NCBI RefSeq assembly: GCF_036010665.1
Contig: NZ_CP108581.1
Span: 4,383,501-4,447,500 of the forward strand
Length of the DNA stretch: 64,000 bases
Reading direction: 5' to 3'
From: Microbispora sp. NBC_01189
GTDB lineage: Bacteria; Actinomycetota; Actinomycetes; Streptosporangiales; Streptosporangiaceae
This document shows, piece by piece, positions 25,628-33,934 of the stretch. The notes beneath the pieces were generated by a model. That model was not told the origin of the DNA and did not search any database. It worked only from the letters and a program-made list of their open reading frames with translations. A program made the translations under genes and the position numbers. Position 1 is the first letter of the stretch, and the number at the start of each line of letters is the position of its first letter.

Positions 25628-27511
25628 GTGCGCGCCAGAGTGGTACGGGCCGCGCTCGCCCTGGGTTTGACCGCGCCCCTGCTGACCGGCTGCTTCGAGG
25701 AGCCGTCGCCCCACGAGGCGGTGCGCGACTTCCTCGTCGGCTGGCAGACGGGAGACTACGCGGACGCCGCGGGGCGGGCCGACGGCGACCAGGCGGCCGT
25801 ACGGAAGGCACTGGAGAACGCCCGCCTCCAGCTCGACGCCGCCTCGATCCGTTTCTCCCTCAAGGGGATCAGCCAGGACGGCGAGGCCGCGCGGGCCGCC
25901 TTCCACGCCGAGGTGGACCTCGGGGAGAACAACCCCCTCTGGCAGTACGACGGCGCCCTGCCGCTGCACCTGGTCGGCGGCAGGTGGAAGGTGCGGTGGT
26001 CGCCGAGCGTCATCCACCCGGACCTGCACGCCGGGCAGCGTCTCGCGGTCGCCACGGTCCCCAAGGGCCGCAGGCCCATCCTCGACCGCGCGGGCAACCC
26101 CCTGCAGGACGAGACGATTCTGCACGTCGCGGGGGTCACCCCGGCCGAGGTCAAGGACCCGGCCCGCCTGTGCGAGCAGCTGTCGAAGATCACCGGGTTC
26201 GCCCAGGACCGGCTGCTGAGCCGCGTCCTGTCGTCGCCGCCGCAGGACTTCGTCCCGCTCGCGACGTTCGGCCGGACGAAGTTCGCCCAGCTCAAATCGA
26301 AACTGGAGGCCATCGGCGGGCTGCGTTTCGAGATCGACAACGCGCCGGTGGCCCCCAAGTCGCCGACGCAGATCGTCGGGGTCGTCACGGCCATCACCCC
26401 GGAGGCGGAGCAGCGGCTCGGCGGGCCGCAGCGGGCCGGTGACACCCTCGGCCGGGACGGCCTGCAGAAGGCCTACCAGGACCAGCTCACCGGCTCCACC
26501 GAGACCCGGGTGGTCGTGCTCGACAACGCCACCGGGCGGCAGGTCAAGGAGCTCAAGACGTGGCCCGGGCGGGAGAACGAGCCGGTCCGCACCACGATCG
26601 ACAGCCGCCTGCAGAGCGCCGGCGACGCCGCCGTCGCAGGGTCGCGCCCGGCCGCTCTCGTCGCGGTCAAGGCGTCCACCGGCGAAGTGCTCGCCGTCTC
26701 CACCAACCAGCTCCACCAGGAGCGGGACGCCCTCGCGGGCAGGTACGCGGCCGGCACCGCCTTCTCGATCATCGCGGCCGAAGGGCTGCTCAGGGCGGGC
26801 CTCGATCCCAAGCAGAAGGTGCCGTGCAGCTCCGACCGGACGGTCGGCGGGGCGCGCTTCCAGCAGCCCGGTGTGGACGGCGTGACGGTGCCGACCTTCC
26901 AGACCGACTTCGCCCAGGGCTGCGTCACCGCGCTCGCGTCGCTGGCCAGGCGGATCAACGGCCAGGCGCTAGGCCGCAGCGCGCAGCAGTTCGGGATCGG
27001 CTCCGGCTGGAAGCTGCCGCTGCGGACCTTCAGCGGCTCGGTGCCCGCCGCCCAGGGTGACGCCGCGGTCGCCAAGATCATCGCCGGGCAGGGCGCCAAG
27101 GTGAGCCCGCTCGCGATGGCGCTGGTCGCGGGAGCCGTCAAGTCCGGCACCTGGCGGCCGCCGACACTGGTCACCTCGCCCGCCGCCCCCGACCCGGCGG
27201 CGGAGGAGGCGGGCGGGTCTCCCGCGGTCTCTCCGGCTTCGCTGGACCCGGCGATCACGGCCAAGCTGCGCACGCTCATGCGGGCCGGCGTCACCTCGGG
27301 CGCGGCGGCCCCCGCCACCGCTCCCGGCGAACCCGTGTACGGAGTGGCGGCTCAGGTGACCCAGGTGGAGAAGAAGGAGCGGACCAGGCTGTCGTGGTTC
27401 GTCGGCTGGCAGGGGGACGTGGCGCTCGCCGTACTGGTGAAAAGCGGCGACCCTGAGGCCGCTCCAGTGGTCGCGGGAGCCTTCTTCCGCGGTGCCCAGC
27501 CGCAGGCCTGA
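25628..27511 (+). CDS. Penicillin-binding-protein homologue with degenerate active site
   Basis: This 627-residue lipoprotein-like protein (signal ending LLTGC, Cys near residue 18) has an NTF2-like MecA N-terminal domain (~25-140), a dimerisation region and a transpeptidase fold (~320-627). It aligns with class B PBPs, but the catalytic motifs are gone. The SxxK site in the usual PGSTFK context reads AGTAFS (~residues 375-380), the SxN position reads GCV in QGCVTALAS (~431), and KTG reads VAA in VYGVAAQVTQ (~571). The flanking fold, such as GQGAKVSPLAMALVAGAVKS, is kept. It starts 3 bp after smpB. Inferred role: non-enzymatic, perhaps a scaffold or beta-lactam-insensitive sensor. Confidence 0.85.
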   Translation: MRARVVRAALALGLTAPLLTGCFEEPSPHEAVRDFLVGWQTGDYADAAGRADGDQAAVRKALENARLQLDAASIRFSLKGISQDGEAARAAFHAEVDLGENNPLWQYDGALPLHLVGGRWKVRWSPSVIHPDLHAGQRLAVATVPKGRRPILDRAGNPLQDETILHVAGVTPAEVKDPARLCEQLSKITGFAQDRLLSRVLSSPPQDFVPLATFGRTKFAQLKSKLEAIGGLRFEIDNAPVAPKSPTQIVGVVTAITPEAEQRLGGPQRAGDTLGRDGLQKAYQDQLTGSTETRVVVLDNATGRQVKELKTWPGRENEPVRTTIDSRLQSAGDAAVAGSRPAALVAVKASTGEVLAVSTNQLHQERDALAGRYAAGTAFSIIAAEGLLRAGLDPKQKVPCSSDRTVGGARFQQPGVDGVTVPTFQTDFAQGCVTALASLARRINGQALGRSAQQFGIGSGWKLPLRTFSGSVPAAQGDAAVAKIIAGQGAKVSPLAMALVAGAVKSGTWRPPTLVTSPAAPDPAAEEAGGSPAVSPASLDPAITAKLRTLMRAGVTSGAAAPATAPGEPVYGVAAQVTQVEKKERTRLSWFVGWQGDVALAVLVKSGDPEAAPVVAGAFFRGAQPQA

Positions 27512-27610
27512 GAAAGCACGGTCCGAGAAAGCGCGGCCCGAGAAGCGCGACCTGAGAAAAACCGGGGAGCGCGAGCAACCATTCGGGACGTGACCGGCGT
27601 CTTTCAGGGT

Positions 27611-27645
27611 GACTGGGACCCGCTCGGGGGGTTGCGGGCCCAGTC
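27611..27645 (+). terminator. Hairpin terminator after the PBP-like gene
   Basis: GACTGGGACCCGC and GCGGGCCCAGTC form a long GC-rich stem with one bulged base and a ~10-nt loop. There is no U tract, which is common in actinomycetes. Confidence 0.55.
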
Positions 27646-27658
27646 GCCGTGATGAGGA

Positions 27659-27685
27659 CAGGGCTCCATCTCGGGGGGAGCCCTG
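27659..27685 (+). terminator. Second hairpin
   Basis: CAGGGCTCC and GGAGCCCTG are perfect 9-bp arms around a 9-nt loop, directly after the first hairpin. Confidence 0.55.
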
Positions 27686-27872
27686 CCATCCGGACCGGCT
27701 CGACCCTGCCGGTCGGCCCCCGGGGCGCCGCGTCACGCCGCGCTCCGGGGGCTTCGGCGGGTCTCGGCGGGTCTCGGCGGCAGGAATCGAAGTCGCGTCG
27801 CGGGTGTTGTCATGAGTAAGCTTGTGTTGCCGGGCTCTCGGGTCCGGTTCGACAAGAAGATCAGCTGAACCA

Positions 27873-28257
27873 GGGGGTGACCGGTTTCGACTTCGGCATT
27901 GCAAGTCAGGAGAAGCGGGTCGGGGACTGCGGACATAACCCCGTCAACACTGTGACCGCGACAACTAAGTGCCAATAAGAAGAGCACTGAGGTGAGCCAG
28001 GCTTCCCTGGCTCTCGCCGCCTAAGCAGCAGCGAAAAACCTCTGTCAGCCCGGGAGTGCCTCCGGCCCGGAACTGACATCGCTAGGAGGCTCAACCGTCC
28101 GACCCGGTCACGGGGCCGTACGGGAAACCAAACAGTGACTGAGCCCGTCGGCGACTCGCCTGTGTGATCGCCGGGGCTGAGAAAAGCACAACAGGCTGCA
28201 CCCGGAGAAGCCCTGTCTTGGTGTTGAAGGACGCGGGTTCGATTCCCGCCACCTCCA
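27873..28257 (+). ncRNA. ssrA: tmRNA (SsrA)
   Basis: The 5' end GGGGGTGACCGGTTTCGAC is the tmRNA signature, and the 3' T-arm GGGTTCGATTCCC is followed by CACCTCC. The seven bases at each end pair as the acceptor stem with one G-U; the terminal CCA is not fully encoded. The tag frame is 27971-28024 and encodes ANKKSTEVSQASLALAA followed by TAA; it ends in the ALAA proteolysis signal. Its protein partner SmpB is encoded at 25142. The RNA rescues stalled ribosomes and marks the nascent peptide for degradation. Confidence 0.95.
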
Positions 28258-28263
28258 CCGGAC

Positions 28264-28309
28264 GTGAAGGCCCACGCGGCGAGCGGATGCTCGCTCCGTG
28301 GGCCTTCAC
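28264..28309 (+). terminator. Terminator after ssrA
   Basis: GTGAAGGCCCACG (28264-28276) and CGTGGGCCTTCAC (28297-28309) are perfect 13-bp arms. The loop can extend the stem with GCGAGC/GCTCGC. It begins 6 bp after the tmRNA 3' end. Confidence 0.8.
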
Positions 28310-28435
28310 GGTGTCTGAGCTCTCGTGATGTCCGGCCTTGTTTTGGGCGGCCGAATTGCCGCCCGGAGTATCCGGATGGTAACGGTTAGTGCCGATCGGC
28401 GGTGCCGTCCGCCGGGAGATCGCCATTATGTGCGG

Positions 28436-29440
28436 GTGAACCGGCGCAGATCATGGATCGCGTTCCCCGCCGTCGCGCTCTGCGTGGCCGCCTTGGGCGC
28501 GGCCGTCGTCTTCGTGATCTTGTCTGTGTCCCTGACGGAGTCTCCCAACGTCGCCGACGCGGTGGCGGTCGCGCTGGCCGCGGTGGGTTGTGGGGCGGCG
28601 GCGCTGGGAGCGGCGTGGAAGTGGGCCGCGGCCCGTGCGACCCGTCCCGATCAGGTGTCCGCGGCCAAGAACGCGCTGGTCGCCCTGGTGCGCAACGCGT
28701 GGCGGGTCGAATCGGTGATCCGCGGACTGGAGCCCCGACCCGATTCCGGTGGTCTGGCGGCCCACCGACAACACCGGCCTGCCGGCGGTCCCGGCGCCGG
28801 CAAAACCACCCTGGCGATCCAGCTCCTGCTCGAACTGACGGGGAAGGGGCGAGACCCGGCCGATCCCGTACCGGTGTTGTTGTCGCTGTCGAGCTGGGAC
28901 CCCGCGGCCGAGGACCTGCACTCCTGGCTGAATCGAAGCCTGGAGCGCGACTACGAGGCCCTGGGCTCGGCGGAGTTCGGCTCCGGGGTCGCCCTCGAAC
29001 TCGTCAGGGACGGCCACATCCTGCCCGTCATGGACGGTCTGGACGAGTTGCCCCCGCCCGCACCGGGCCGCGATCGTCAGGGCGCTCAACGCCTCTCTGG
29101 CCGCGGCGGAGTCGTACATCCTCACCAGTCGTACGGAGGAACTGGCCGAGGCCGTCGACGACGCGAAGCAGCCGTTGCCGTCCGCGGCCGTCATCGCGCC
29201 GGCGCCGCTCACCCCGGCCGACGCCGAAGGGTACCTGCGCACCTGCCTGCCGCCGGCGCCCGGCCCCGTCGGGGCCAGGCGTCGATTACCTGGGCGATCC
29301 GGTTCCGGCGGCACCGTCCCAGACCGCGGCCCGGCGGCGACGCACCGGGCGAACGTGCGGCGAGAAGCACCGCGCGGCGACAACCTCTTCCCCGCCGCAC
29401 GAGGCAGGGTCGGATAGGCCTCCGGCCCGGACGGCGGCCA
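28436..29440 (+). pseudogene. Broken NACHT/STAND NTPase
   Basis: The remnant starts with two membrane helices (WIAFPAVALCVAALGAAVVF and a second Ala-rich one). The Walker A GGPGAGKTTLAIQLLLELTG and the Walker B-like DGHILPVMDGLDEL of a NACHT-type NTPase follow. The gene is damaged: DPIPVVWRPTDN just before the P-loop is in another frame and the expected ~50 residues between them are missing. After DGLDELPP the homology shifts frame at ~29,060 (AAIVRALNASLAAAESYILT, then SRTEELAEAV), and the region after AEGYLRTCLPP shifts again. C-terminal repeats are absent. Intact relatives are sensors related to NLR-like defence or signalling proteins. It is not functional as it stands. Confidence 0.75.
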
Positions 29441-29501
29441 TGACCGACGGAGGACAGGAAAGGTCTATACGGACCCCGCCTGCCGACCGACCTTGAACGT
29501 C

Positions 29502-29765
29502 TTAGGGCCGACGACGCGCAGACGCTGTCGCTCTCGCGAGCAGAATCAGCGCGAAGACCACACCCAGAATGAGGAGCACAAACCCAATCAGCAGGTTCCA
29601 ATTTCCCAGCTCGTCGATAACCGGGAGGGTGGGGTCCACGTAATATACGACAATCCACAGAATGCCAACGATCCACGAGGCGGCCATCGCCAGAGCGGGC
29701 CGTCGCAGTGGGCGTTTGCCGTGCTGCGCCGACTCGTCCGTGTCCTCGATATAAGAGTCAGACAC
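29502..29765 (-). CDS. CrgA-like small septation membrane protein
   Basis: This is an 87-residue protein with two membrane helices. WIVGILWIVVYYVDP, then GNWNLLIGFVLLILGVVFAL, closely follows the CrgA pattern (LLWIVVYY, short extracellular loop, GNWNL, second helix). CrgA proteins coordinate Z-ring and peptidoglycan synthesis in actinobacteria. This copy has a different, acidic N-terminus, lacks the usual Lys-rich start and sits in the accessory stretch downstream of ssrA, so it is probably a second paralogue rather than the housekeeping gene. Confidence 0.7.
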   Translation of the reverse strand: MSDSYIEDTDESAQHGKRPLRRPALAMAASWIVGILWIVVYYVDPTLPVIDELGNWNLLIGFVLLILGVVFALILLARATASARRRP

Positions 29766-29926
29766 TTGCTTTGCTCCTGCCCATGGCCAGAAATCAGACG
29801 TATACCCGCACGATAGACAAAGACCAGACTATCCCACCACGGCAGAGCGAGATGGCCTGTTTTCGCGTTCCTGCGGCAGGTGACGCGGACGTGGCCCGCG
29901 GGCCAGCATCGTGACCCAAATGCCCC

Positions 29927-30668
29927 CTAGTACTCCAGTCGTAGTTCCTCATCATGGCTCGTAAAGAGCTTGCCGCCGGTAGCGGCTGGCCTGGGCGCGG
30001 GCGACCATCCGCGTCGCCAGTTCGCCCTCGGTGGCGAACTGGCGGTCCTGCGGTACTCCCGCCCGCCTGCACCTGCCGGCATCGTCGGTCCATGCCTGGG
30101 GCAGGTGCAGCTCCCGGTCGATGAACGCGTGCCCGGCGGGGGTGGAGTAGGCGAGGAAGACGGCGACCTGGCTGTTTTCGATCCGTCCGGCGGTGCCGGT
30201 GTACTGGCGCTGCACGTCGACCGTGGCGGTGCCCTTCTTCAGGTCGCCGGTCTCGTCCACCACCAGCACCGCCTCGTCCAGCCCGGGGTGCTCCACCACA
30301 TAACCGCGCAGGTCGTCGCGGACAGCGTCGGCGTCCCATACCGCGCGTGACAGCAGGTGCTGCATCCCATCCGGTGTACGGTCTCCGGCATGCTCAGCCA
30401 GCGTCCAACAGTTCTTGCGCGGTAACTCCGCCAGAAGCCCGCCCAGCTGGGAACGGACCCGCCGCCGCGGCTCCACCCGGGAGAACCTGTTGCTGATCCG
30501 GTCGGTGAGCTCGTCGAACATCGCCTGCCACCGCGAGGCCGGTACGCTATCGCCTGCGGCCACCGCACGATCTTTGATTGTCAGCACAACACTCGATGAC
30601 CGCGGTGGCCGTCCCCATATCTGCCACCAGCCCACGCGCAAGAACGCCATCTACGGCTGGAGTACTAG
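29927..30668. mobile_element. Non-autonomous IS701-family element (734 bp) with CTAG target duplication
   Basis: The element proper spans 29931-30664. Its ends are inverted repeats: TACTCCAGTCGTAG on the left, and TACTCCAGCCGTAG as the complement of the right end, one mismatch in 14. Both ends are flanked by CTAG (29927-29930 and 30665-30668), the preferred IS701-family target that is duplicated on insertion. Full elements of this family are about twice as long; here the transposase gene is internally deleted. The intact ends mean it could be mobilised by a transposase supplied in trans. Confidence 0.85.
29952..30650 (-). pseudogene. Truncated IS701-family transposase
   Basis: This is a 232-residue N-terminal portion of a DDE transposase usually around 400 residues long. 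The first catalytic Asp is in VLVVDETGDLKKGTATVDVQ, and RQYTGTAGRIENSQVAVFL is typical of the family. After ELATRMVARAQAS the sequence jumps to a short unrelated tail (RYRRQALYEP) and stops next to the left end of the element; the later catalytic Asp/Glu are lost. The start codon lies within 15 bp of the right inverted repeat. Confidence 0.85.
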
Positions 30669-30856
30669 ATTCCCTGCCGTGCGGTGTGAAGTCGATTTAT
30701 AGAATACTTCGCCCCGCTTTCAGTGGTATGCCGGAAACCTTAGCGTGGCAGGATTCGGGCCCGCCTGTAGCTCCAACAACTTGCTTGCGCGGGCGTGCCT
30801 GCGCCGGATCGGTGTGGAAGAATTAATACAGGGTTTCGAATCGGCGGGGAGGTGTG

Positions 30857-33274
30857 ATGGATCTGTTCGACTCTGACCACGCACACCCTCATCGTTCGAA
30901 CGATGACGACGATGGCGACTGGTGGGATCAGCTCACCGCCAAATCGCCCCTCTGGTCTTCCGAGGGGGCGCTTGCCCGTGAATATGTGCCGATCGTTGAT
31001 TCCGATGCGCGGAATCGTGTGAGCCGATTCGGCGCTCCGGCGAGTTTTCCCTTTTTTCGTGCATTCGCGACTCCTGCCGCTGCAGACCCCATCGGTGACG
31101 AAACCGCGAATGGCGCTTCCGTTGAGGGTTCTGCTGGCGGCGCTACCGTTCCCGGTCCCAAAGCCGGTTCTCCGCCCGCTGCGGATCACACAGGAGATGC
31201 CGGCCGCGGCACTCTCGGCCCTGACAGCGTCGGCTCCGACGCCCTGAGTGCCGACGCCGGAGACGTCGATGGTGGCGCCTCCGAGGGTGCCTTTGGTGGT
31301 GCTTCAGGCGGTGCTTGCGGTGCTGGGTCGTCGTCGTGGGTTGCGGTGGCGGCTCTCGTCGAGGCGGCGCGGGTGGTGGCGTTGGTGCCGGTGCCTGAGG
31401 ACGCGGGTGTGTGTCTGGCCGAGGCGGAGGAGTTGCTTGCGGTCCGTGATCGGATCACGTCGGCGTTGGCGGCCCGGGTGGGCCGTGTCCATCGGGCGGG
31501 GGAGGCGAAGAGTCAGGGGCATGCGTCCACGAAGTTGTGGCTGCGCTCTGCTGGGGGGATGACGCCTGCGGGGGCGGGGCGCCTGTTGACGATGAGCATG
31601 GAACTGCACCGTCTTGCTGAGGTGTGTCGCCTGTTCGCGGAGGGTGGTCTGGCGGAGGGGGTCGTGGAGGCGATCTGCACCGCCACCTCTGGGCTGACCG
31701 ATGACCAGGCCACCATCGCTGAGCGGATTTTGCTGGAGTTGGCGAACTCGGCGGGTGCGGCGGAGGTGGCGAAGGCGGGGCGGTATCTGCGGGCGGTGCT
31801 GGATCCCGACGGGCATGAGAAGGACGAGCAGGCGGATTTCGATCGCCGGTTCTTCCGGGTGCGCCGGCGGAGGGGCGGCGGGTTGGAGGGGGAGTTCTAT
31901 CTGCCGGTGGAGGCCGCCGCGCGGTTGCGGCACATGCTGGACGTCTACGCCAAGCCGAAGGCTGATGGTGATGACCGCACGTTGAGTGTGCGTAACGCGG
32001 ACGCGTTGATCGCGTTCCTGGAGAACAAGATCGCGACTGAGCTTCTGGTGCTGGTCAACGCCGAGTCCCTCCCTGACGACCACCCAGGCACCGACCCCAC
32101 AAGCACCGACCTCACAGCAGACGGCCCCATAGCCACCGGCCCAGCAGCCGACCACCCGTCCGGCACGGACTCCTCAAGCGACCCTTCAGCTGACCACCCC
32201 ACCAGGGACCCTGCAGGCCCCGGTCCCAGCCCTGGTTCCGGCCCTTCGGGCACCCATCCCTCGAAGACCGGCCCCTCAGACACCGATCCGGGTGACGAAC
32301 CTGGCCCTGCCCCCGGCTTCTCAGGCACCGGCTCTGCCCCCGGGCCTTTCGCCTGCGCCACGGAGGGCGCCGGGACCGACGCCTGCGCGACCTGCTCCGA
32401 CACCACCGCGAGCGGCCCCGGCAGCGAGCACTTCACCAGCGACACGCCGGTCCCTTATGGCGAGCACCTGGACCCCGGCCACTTCCCGGCCGCTCCCGGC
32501 GGCGAACACCGCGCCGGTGATGCGCCGGTGGGTGAGAGTACCCACCGCGAAAGCGACGCGCACCTGCACGATGGCGAGCGATTCGGGAGCGACGCGACGC
32601 TGAACGGCGATGAGCACCGGGCTACCGACTTCGTCGGCGAGAATCCTGCCACGGAGGCCCCCGCTTCCAGCGGAGAGTGCGACGATCCCGCCCGTCCTGC
32701 CGCTGCCGAGCCCGACATGCAACGCCCCCCAGCGGGGGGAGACGACACCTGGCCGGGAGATGAAGCCTGGCCGGGAGGTGACGCCTGGGCGGGGGCGGGG
32801 GGCAACAGTCCGCCGGGGGTGGGGGTGAATGCGCCGCCGGGGGTGTGGTTGCGGGGGTTGCCGGGGCTGATCCTGGCGACCGGGCACCTGCTGCCCGCCT
32901 CCGGCGTGCACCGGCTGGCCCGCACCAGCACGCTGGTGAGGATCGTGATGAACGCCGCCGGGCAGGTCCTGGACATGGGCCGCAAGGTCAGGTTGGCCAC
33001 CCCCGCCCAGCGCCGGGCCGTCTTCGCCCGGTACGCCACCTGCTGGGTCGACGGCTGCCCCCTGCCCGCCACCCTGTGCCAGATCGATCACGCCGAGGAC
33101 TGGTGCAGCGGCGGGCTGACCGACCTGAAGCTGCTGGGGCCGGCCTGCCAGTTCCACAACCGCGACCGCTACCGCCATCCCACCCGTTACACCCGCCGAA
33201 CGATCGGCGACGACCGCTGGGCCTTCACCTACCGCAATCCCCGCAGTGCGCGACGATCTCCGGGGGCGACCTGA
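30857..33274 (+). CDS. DUF222/HNH endonuclease-like protein with long low-complexity insertion
   Basis: This is an 805-residue member of the actinobacterial 13E12/DUF222 family. Residues ~150-400 are DUF222 (LAEAEELLAVRDRITSALAA, AVLDPDGHEKDEQADFDRRF, FYLPVEAAARLRHMLDVYA). Residues ~405-655 are a Pro/Thr/Ser/Asp/Gly-rich, probably disordered segment placed inside the usual domain order. Then GLPGLILATGHLLPASGVHR resumes and the HNH nuclease domain follows: CWVDGCPLPATLCQIDHAED, GLTDLKLLGPACQFHNRDRY with the expected Cys and His residues. A ribosome binding site GGGGAGG precedes ATG 30857. Such genes are multicopy, often near mobile DNA; the physiological role is unclear. Confidence 0.85.
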   Translation: MDLFDSDHAHPHRSNDDDDGDWWDQLTAKSPLWSSEGALAREYVPIVDSDARNRVSRFGAPASFPFFRAFATPAAADPIGDETANGASVEGSAGGATVPGPKAGSPPAADHTGDAGRGTLGPDSVGSDALSADAGDVDGGASEGAFGGASGGACGAGSSSWVAVAALVEAARVVALVPVPEDAGVCLAEAEELLAVRDRITSALAARVGRVHRAGEAKSQGHASTKLWLRSAGGMTPAGAGRLLTMSMELHRLAEVCRLFAEGGLAEGVVEAICTATSGLTDDQATIAERILLELANSAGAAEVAKAGRYLRAVLDPDGHEKDEQADFDRRFFRVRRRRGGGLEGEFYLPVEAAARLRHMLDVYAKPKADGDDRTLSVRNADALIAFLENKIATELLVLVNAESLPDDHPGTDPTSTDLTADGPIATGPAADHPSGTDSSSDPSADHPTRDPAGPGPSPGSGPSGTHPSKTGPSDTDPGDEPGPAPGFSGTGSAPGPFACATEGAGTDACATCSDTTASGPGSEHFTSDTPVPYGEHLDPGHFPAAPGGEHRAGDAPVGESTHRESDAHLHDGERFGSDATLNGDEHRATDFVGENPATEAPASSGECDDPARPAAAEPDMQRPPAGGDDTWPGDEAWPGGDAWAGAGGNSPPGVGVNAPPGVWLRGLPGLILATGHLLPASGVHRLARTSTLVRIVMNAAGQVLDMGRKVRLATPAQRRAVFARYATCWVDGCPLPATLCQIDHAEDWCSGGLTDLKLLGPACQFHNRDRYRHPTRYTRRTIGDDRWAFTYRNPRSARRSPGAT

Positions 33275-33298
33275 AGGTGGGTCGCCTAGAGTCGTGGC

Positions 33299-33934
33299 GT
33301 GCGTGGGAGGGAACCCCATGCCAGGAAACAGGAGGGGCAGCAGGTGGGGGAGCAGTTGGGAGAGCGGGTCGCGGAGCCTGCGGGGGAGCCGCGGGTGGTG
33401 GTGCGAAGGTCACTGCCGTCGCAGCCCGCCGTACGGGCCTCGGCCTCGCTGTTCCTGACCGAGGCGGAGCGGCAGGGAGTGCGGGCCGGCCGCACGATGC
33501 TGTACGTCGGGCCGGAGCCCGCGCCGGAGCACGTGGCGGCGGGGCTGCGGGTCGAGCCCGGGACGCCGGTGCTGGCCCGGCGCAAGCTGCTGCTCGCCGA
33601 CGAGGTGCCGGTGCGGGCGGCCACCAGTTTCCTGCGGCTCGACCTGTTCGGGGAGACGCCGCTGGTCGAGCCCGGTTTCCTGCGCCCCAGTCTCCAGGCG
33701 GCGATCGAGGCACTGGGCCACCGCTTCGGCCGGGCCGAGGAGCATCTGGTCGCCCGGCCGCCGGAGGGGGAGGAAGCGGTCACGCTCGATCTCGGCCCCG
33801 GCGAGTGGGTGGTCCAGATCGTGCGCGCCGCCTACTCAGCAGACGATCTCCCGATCCATGTGCTGGAGACCGTCTGCGCTGCCTCTCGCCACATCTTCGA
33901 GATCACTCAGGTAAGCGGCGCCGACGAGTTCTGA
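33299..33934 (+). CDS. UTRA-domain protein without HTH
   Basis: This is a 211-residue protein. Residues ~60-205 form a UTRA effector-binding domain as found in GntR/HutC regulators (GLRVEPGTPVLARRKLLLAD, FLRLDLFGETPLVEPGFL, WVVQIVRAAYSADDLPIHVL). The N-terminal ~45 residues are hydrophilic and contain no winged helix; the usual ~70-residue HTH is absent and no start further upstream is possible before the DUF222 stop. It may act as a ligand-binding partner, or be a truncated regulator at the edge of the accessory region. Its 3' end overlaps the convergent deaminase gene by 28 bp. Confidence 0.7.
   Translation: MRGREPHARKQEGQQVGEQLGERVAEPAGEPRVVVRRSLPSQPAVRASASLFLTEAERQGVRAGRTMLYVGPEPAPEHVAAGLRVEPGTPVLARRKLLLADEVPVRAATSFLRLDLFGETPLVEPGFLRPSLQAAIEALGHRFGRAEEHLVARPPEGEEAVTLDLGPGEWVVQIVRAAYSADDLPIHVLETVCAASRHIFEITQVSGADEF

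Larger units (their letters stand above)
27512..27872. other. Intergenic region before ssrA with two hairpins
   Basis: No gene is seen in these 361 bp. Two GC-rich hairpins (27611-27645 and 27659-27685) probably terminate the smpB/PBP-like transcript. The final ~60 bp, which is locally AT-richer around 27810-27830, should contain the ssrA promoter, but no clear -35/-10 pair could be assigned. Confidence 0.5.

Noticed and set aside
28230..28260. Duplicate of the ssrA 3' end as an attachment site
   Set aside because: I scanned up to ~33.3 kb for GATTCCCGCCACCTCCAC-like sequence and found none. The GATTCCCTGCC at ~30,668 shares only a few bases.
28091..28426. Short minus-strand open frame across the ssrA 3' half
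   Set aside because: It overlaps the tmRNA and its terminator; such ORFs over tmRNA are a common annotation artefact.
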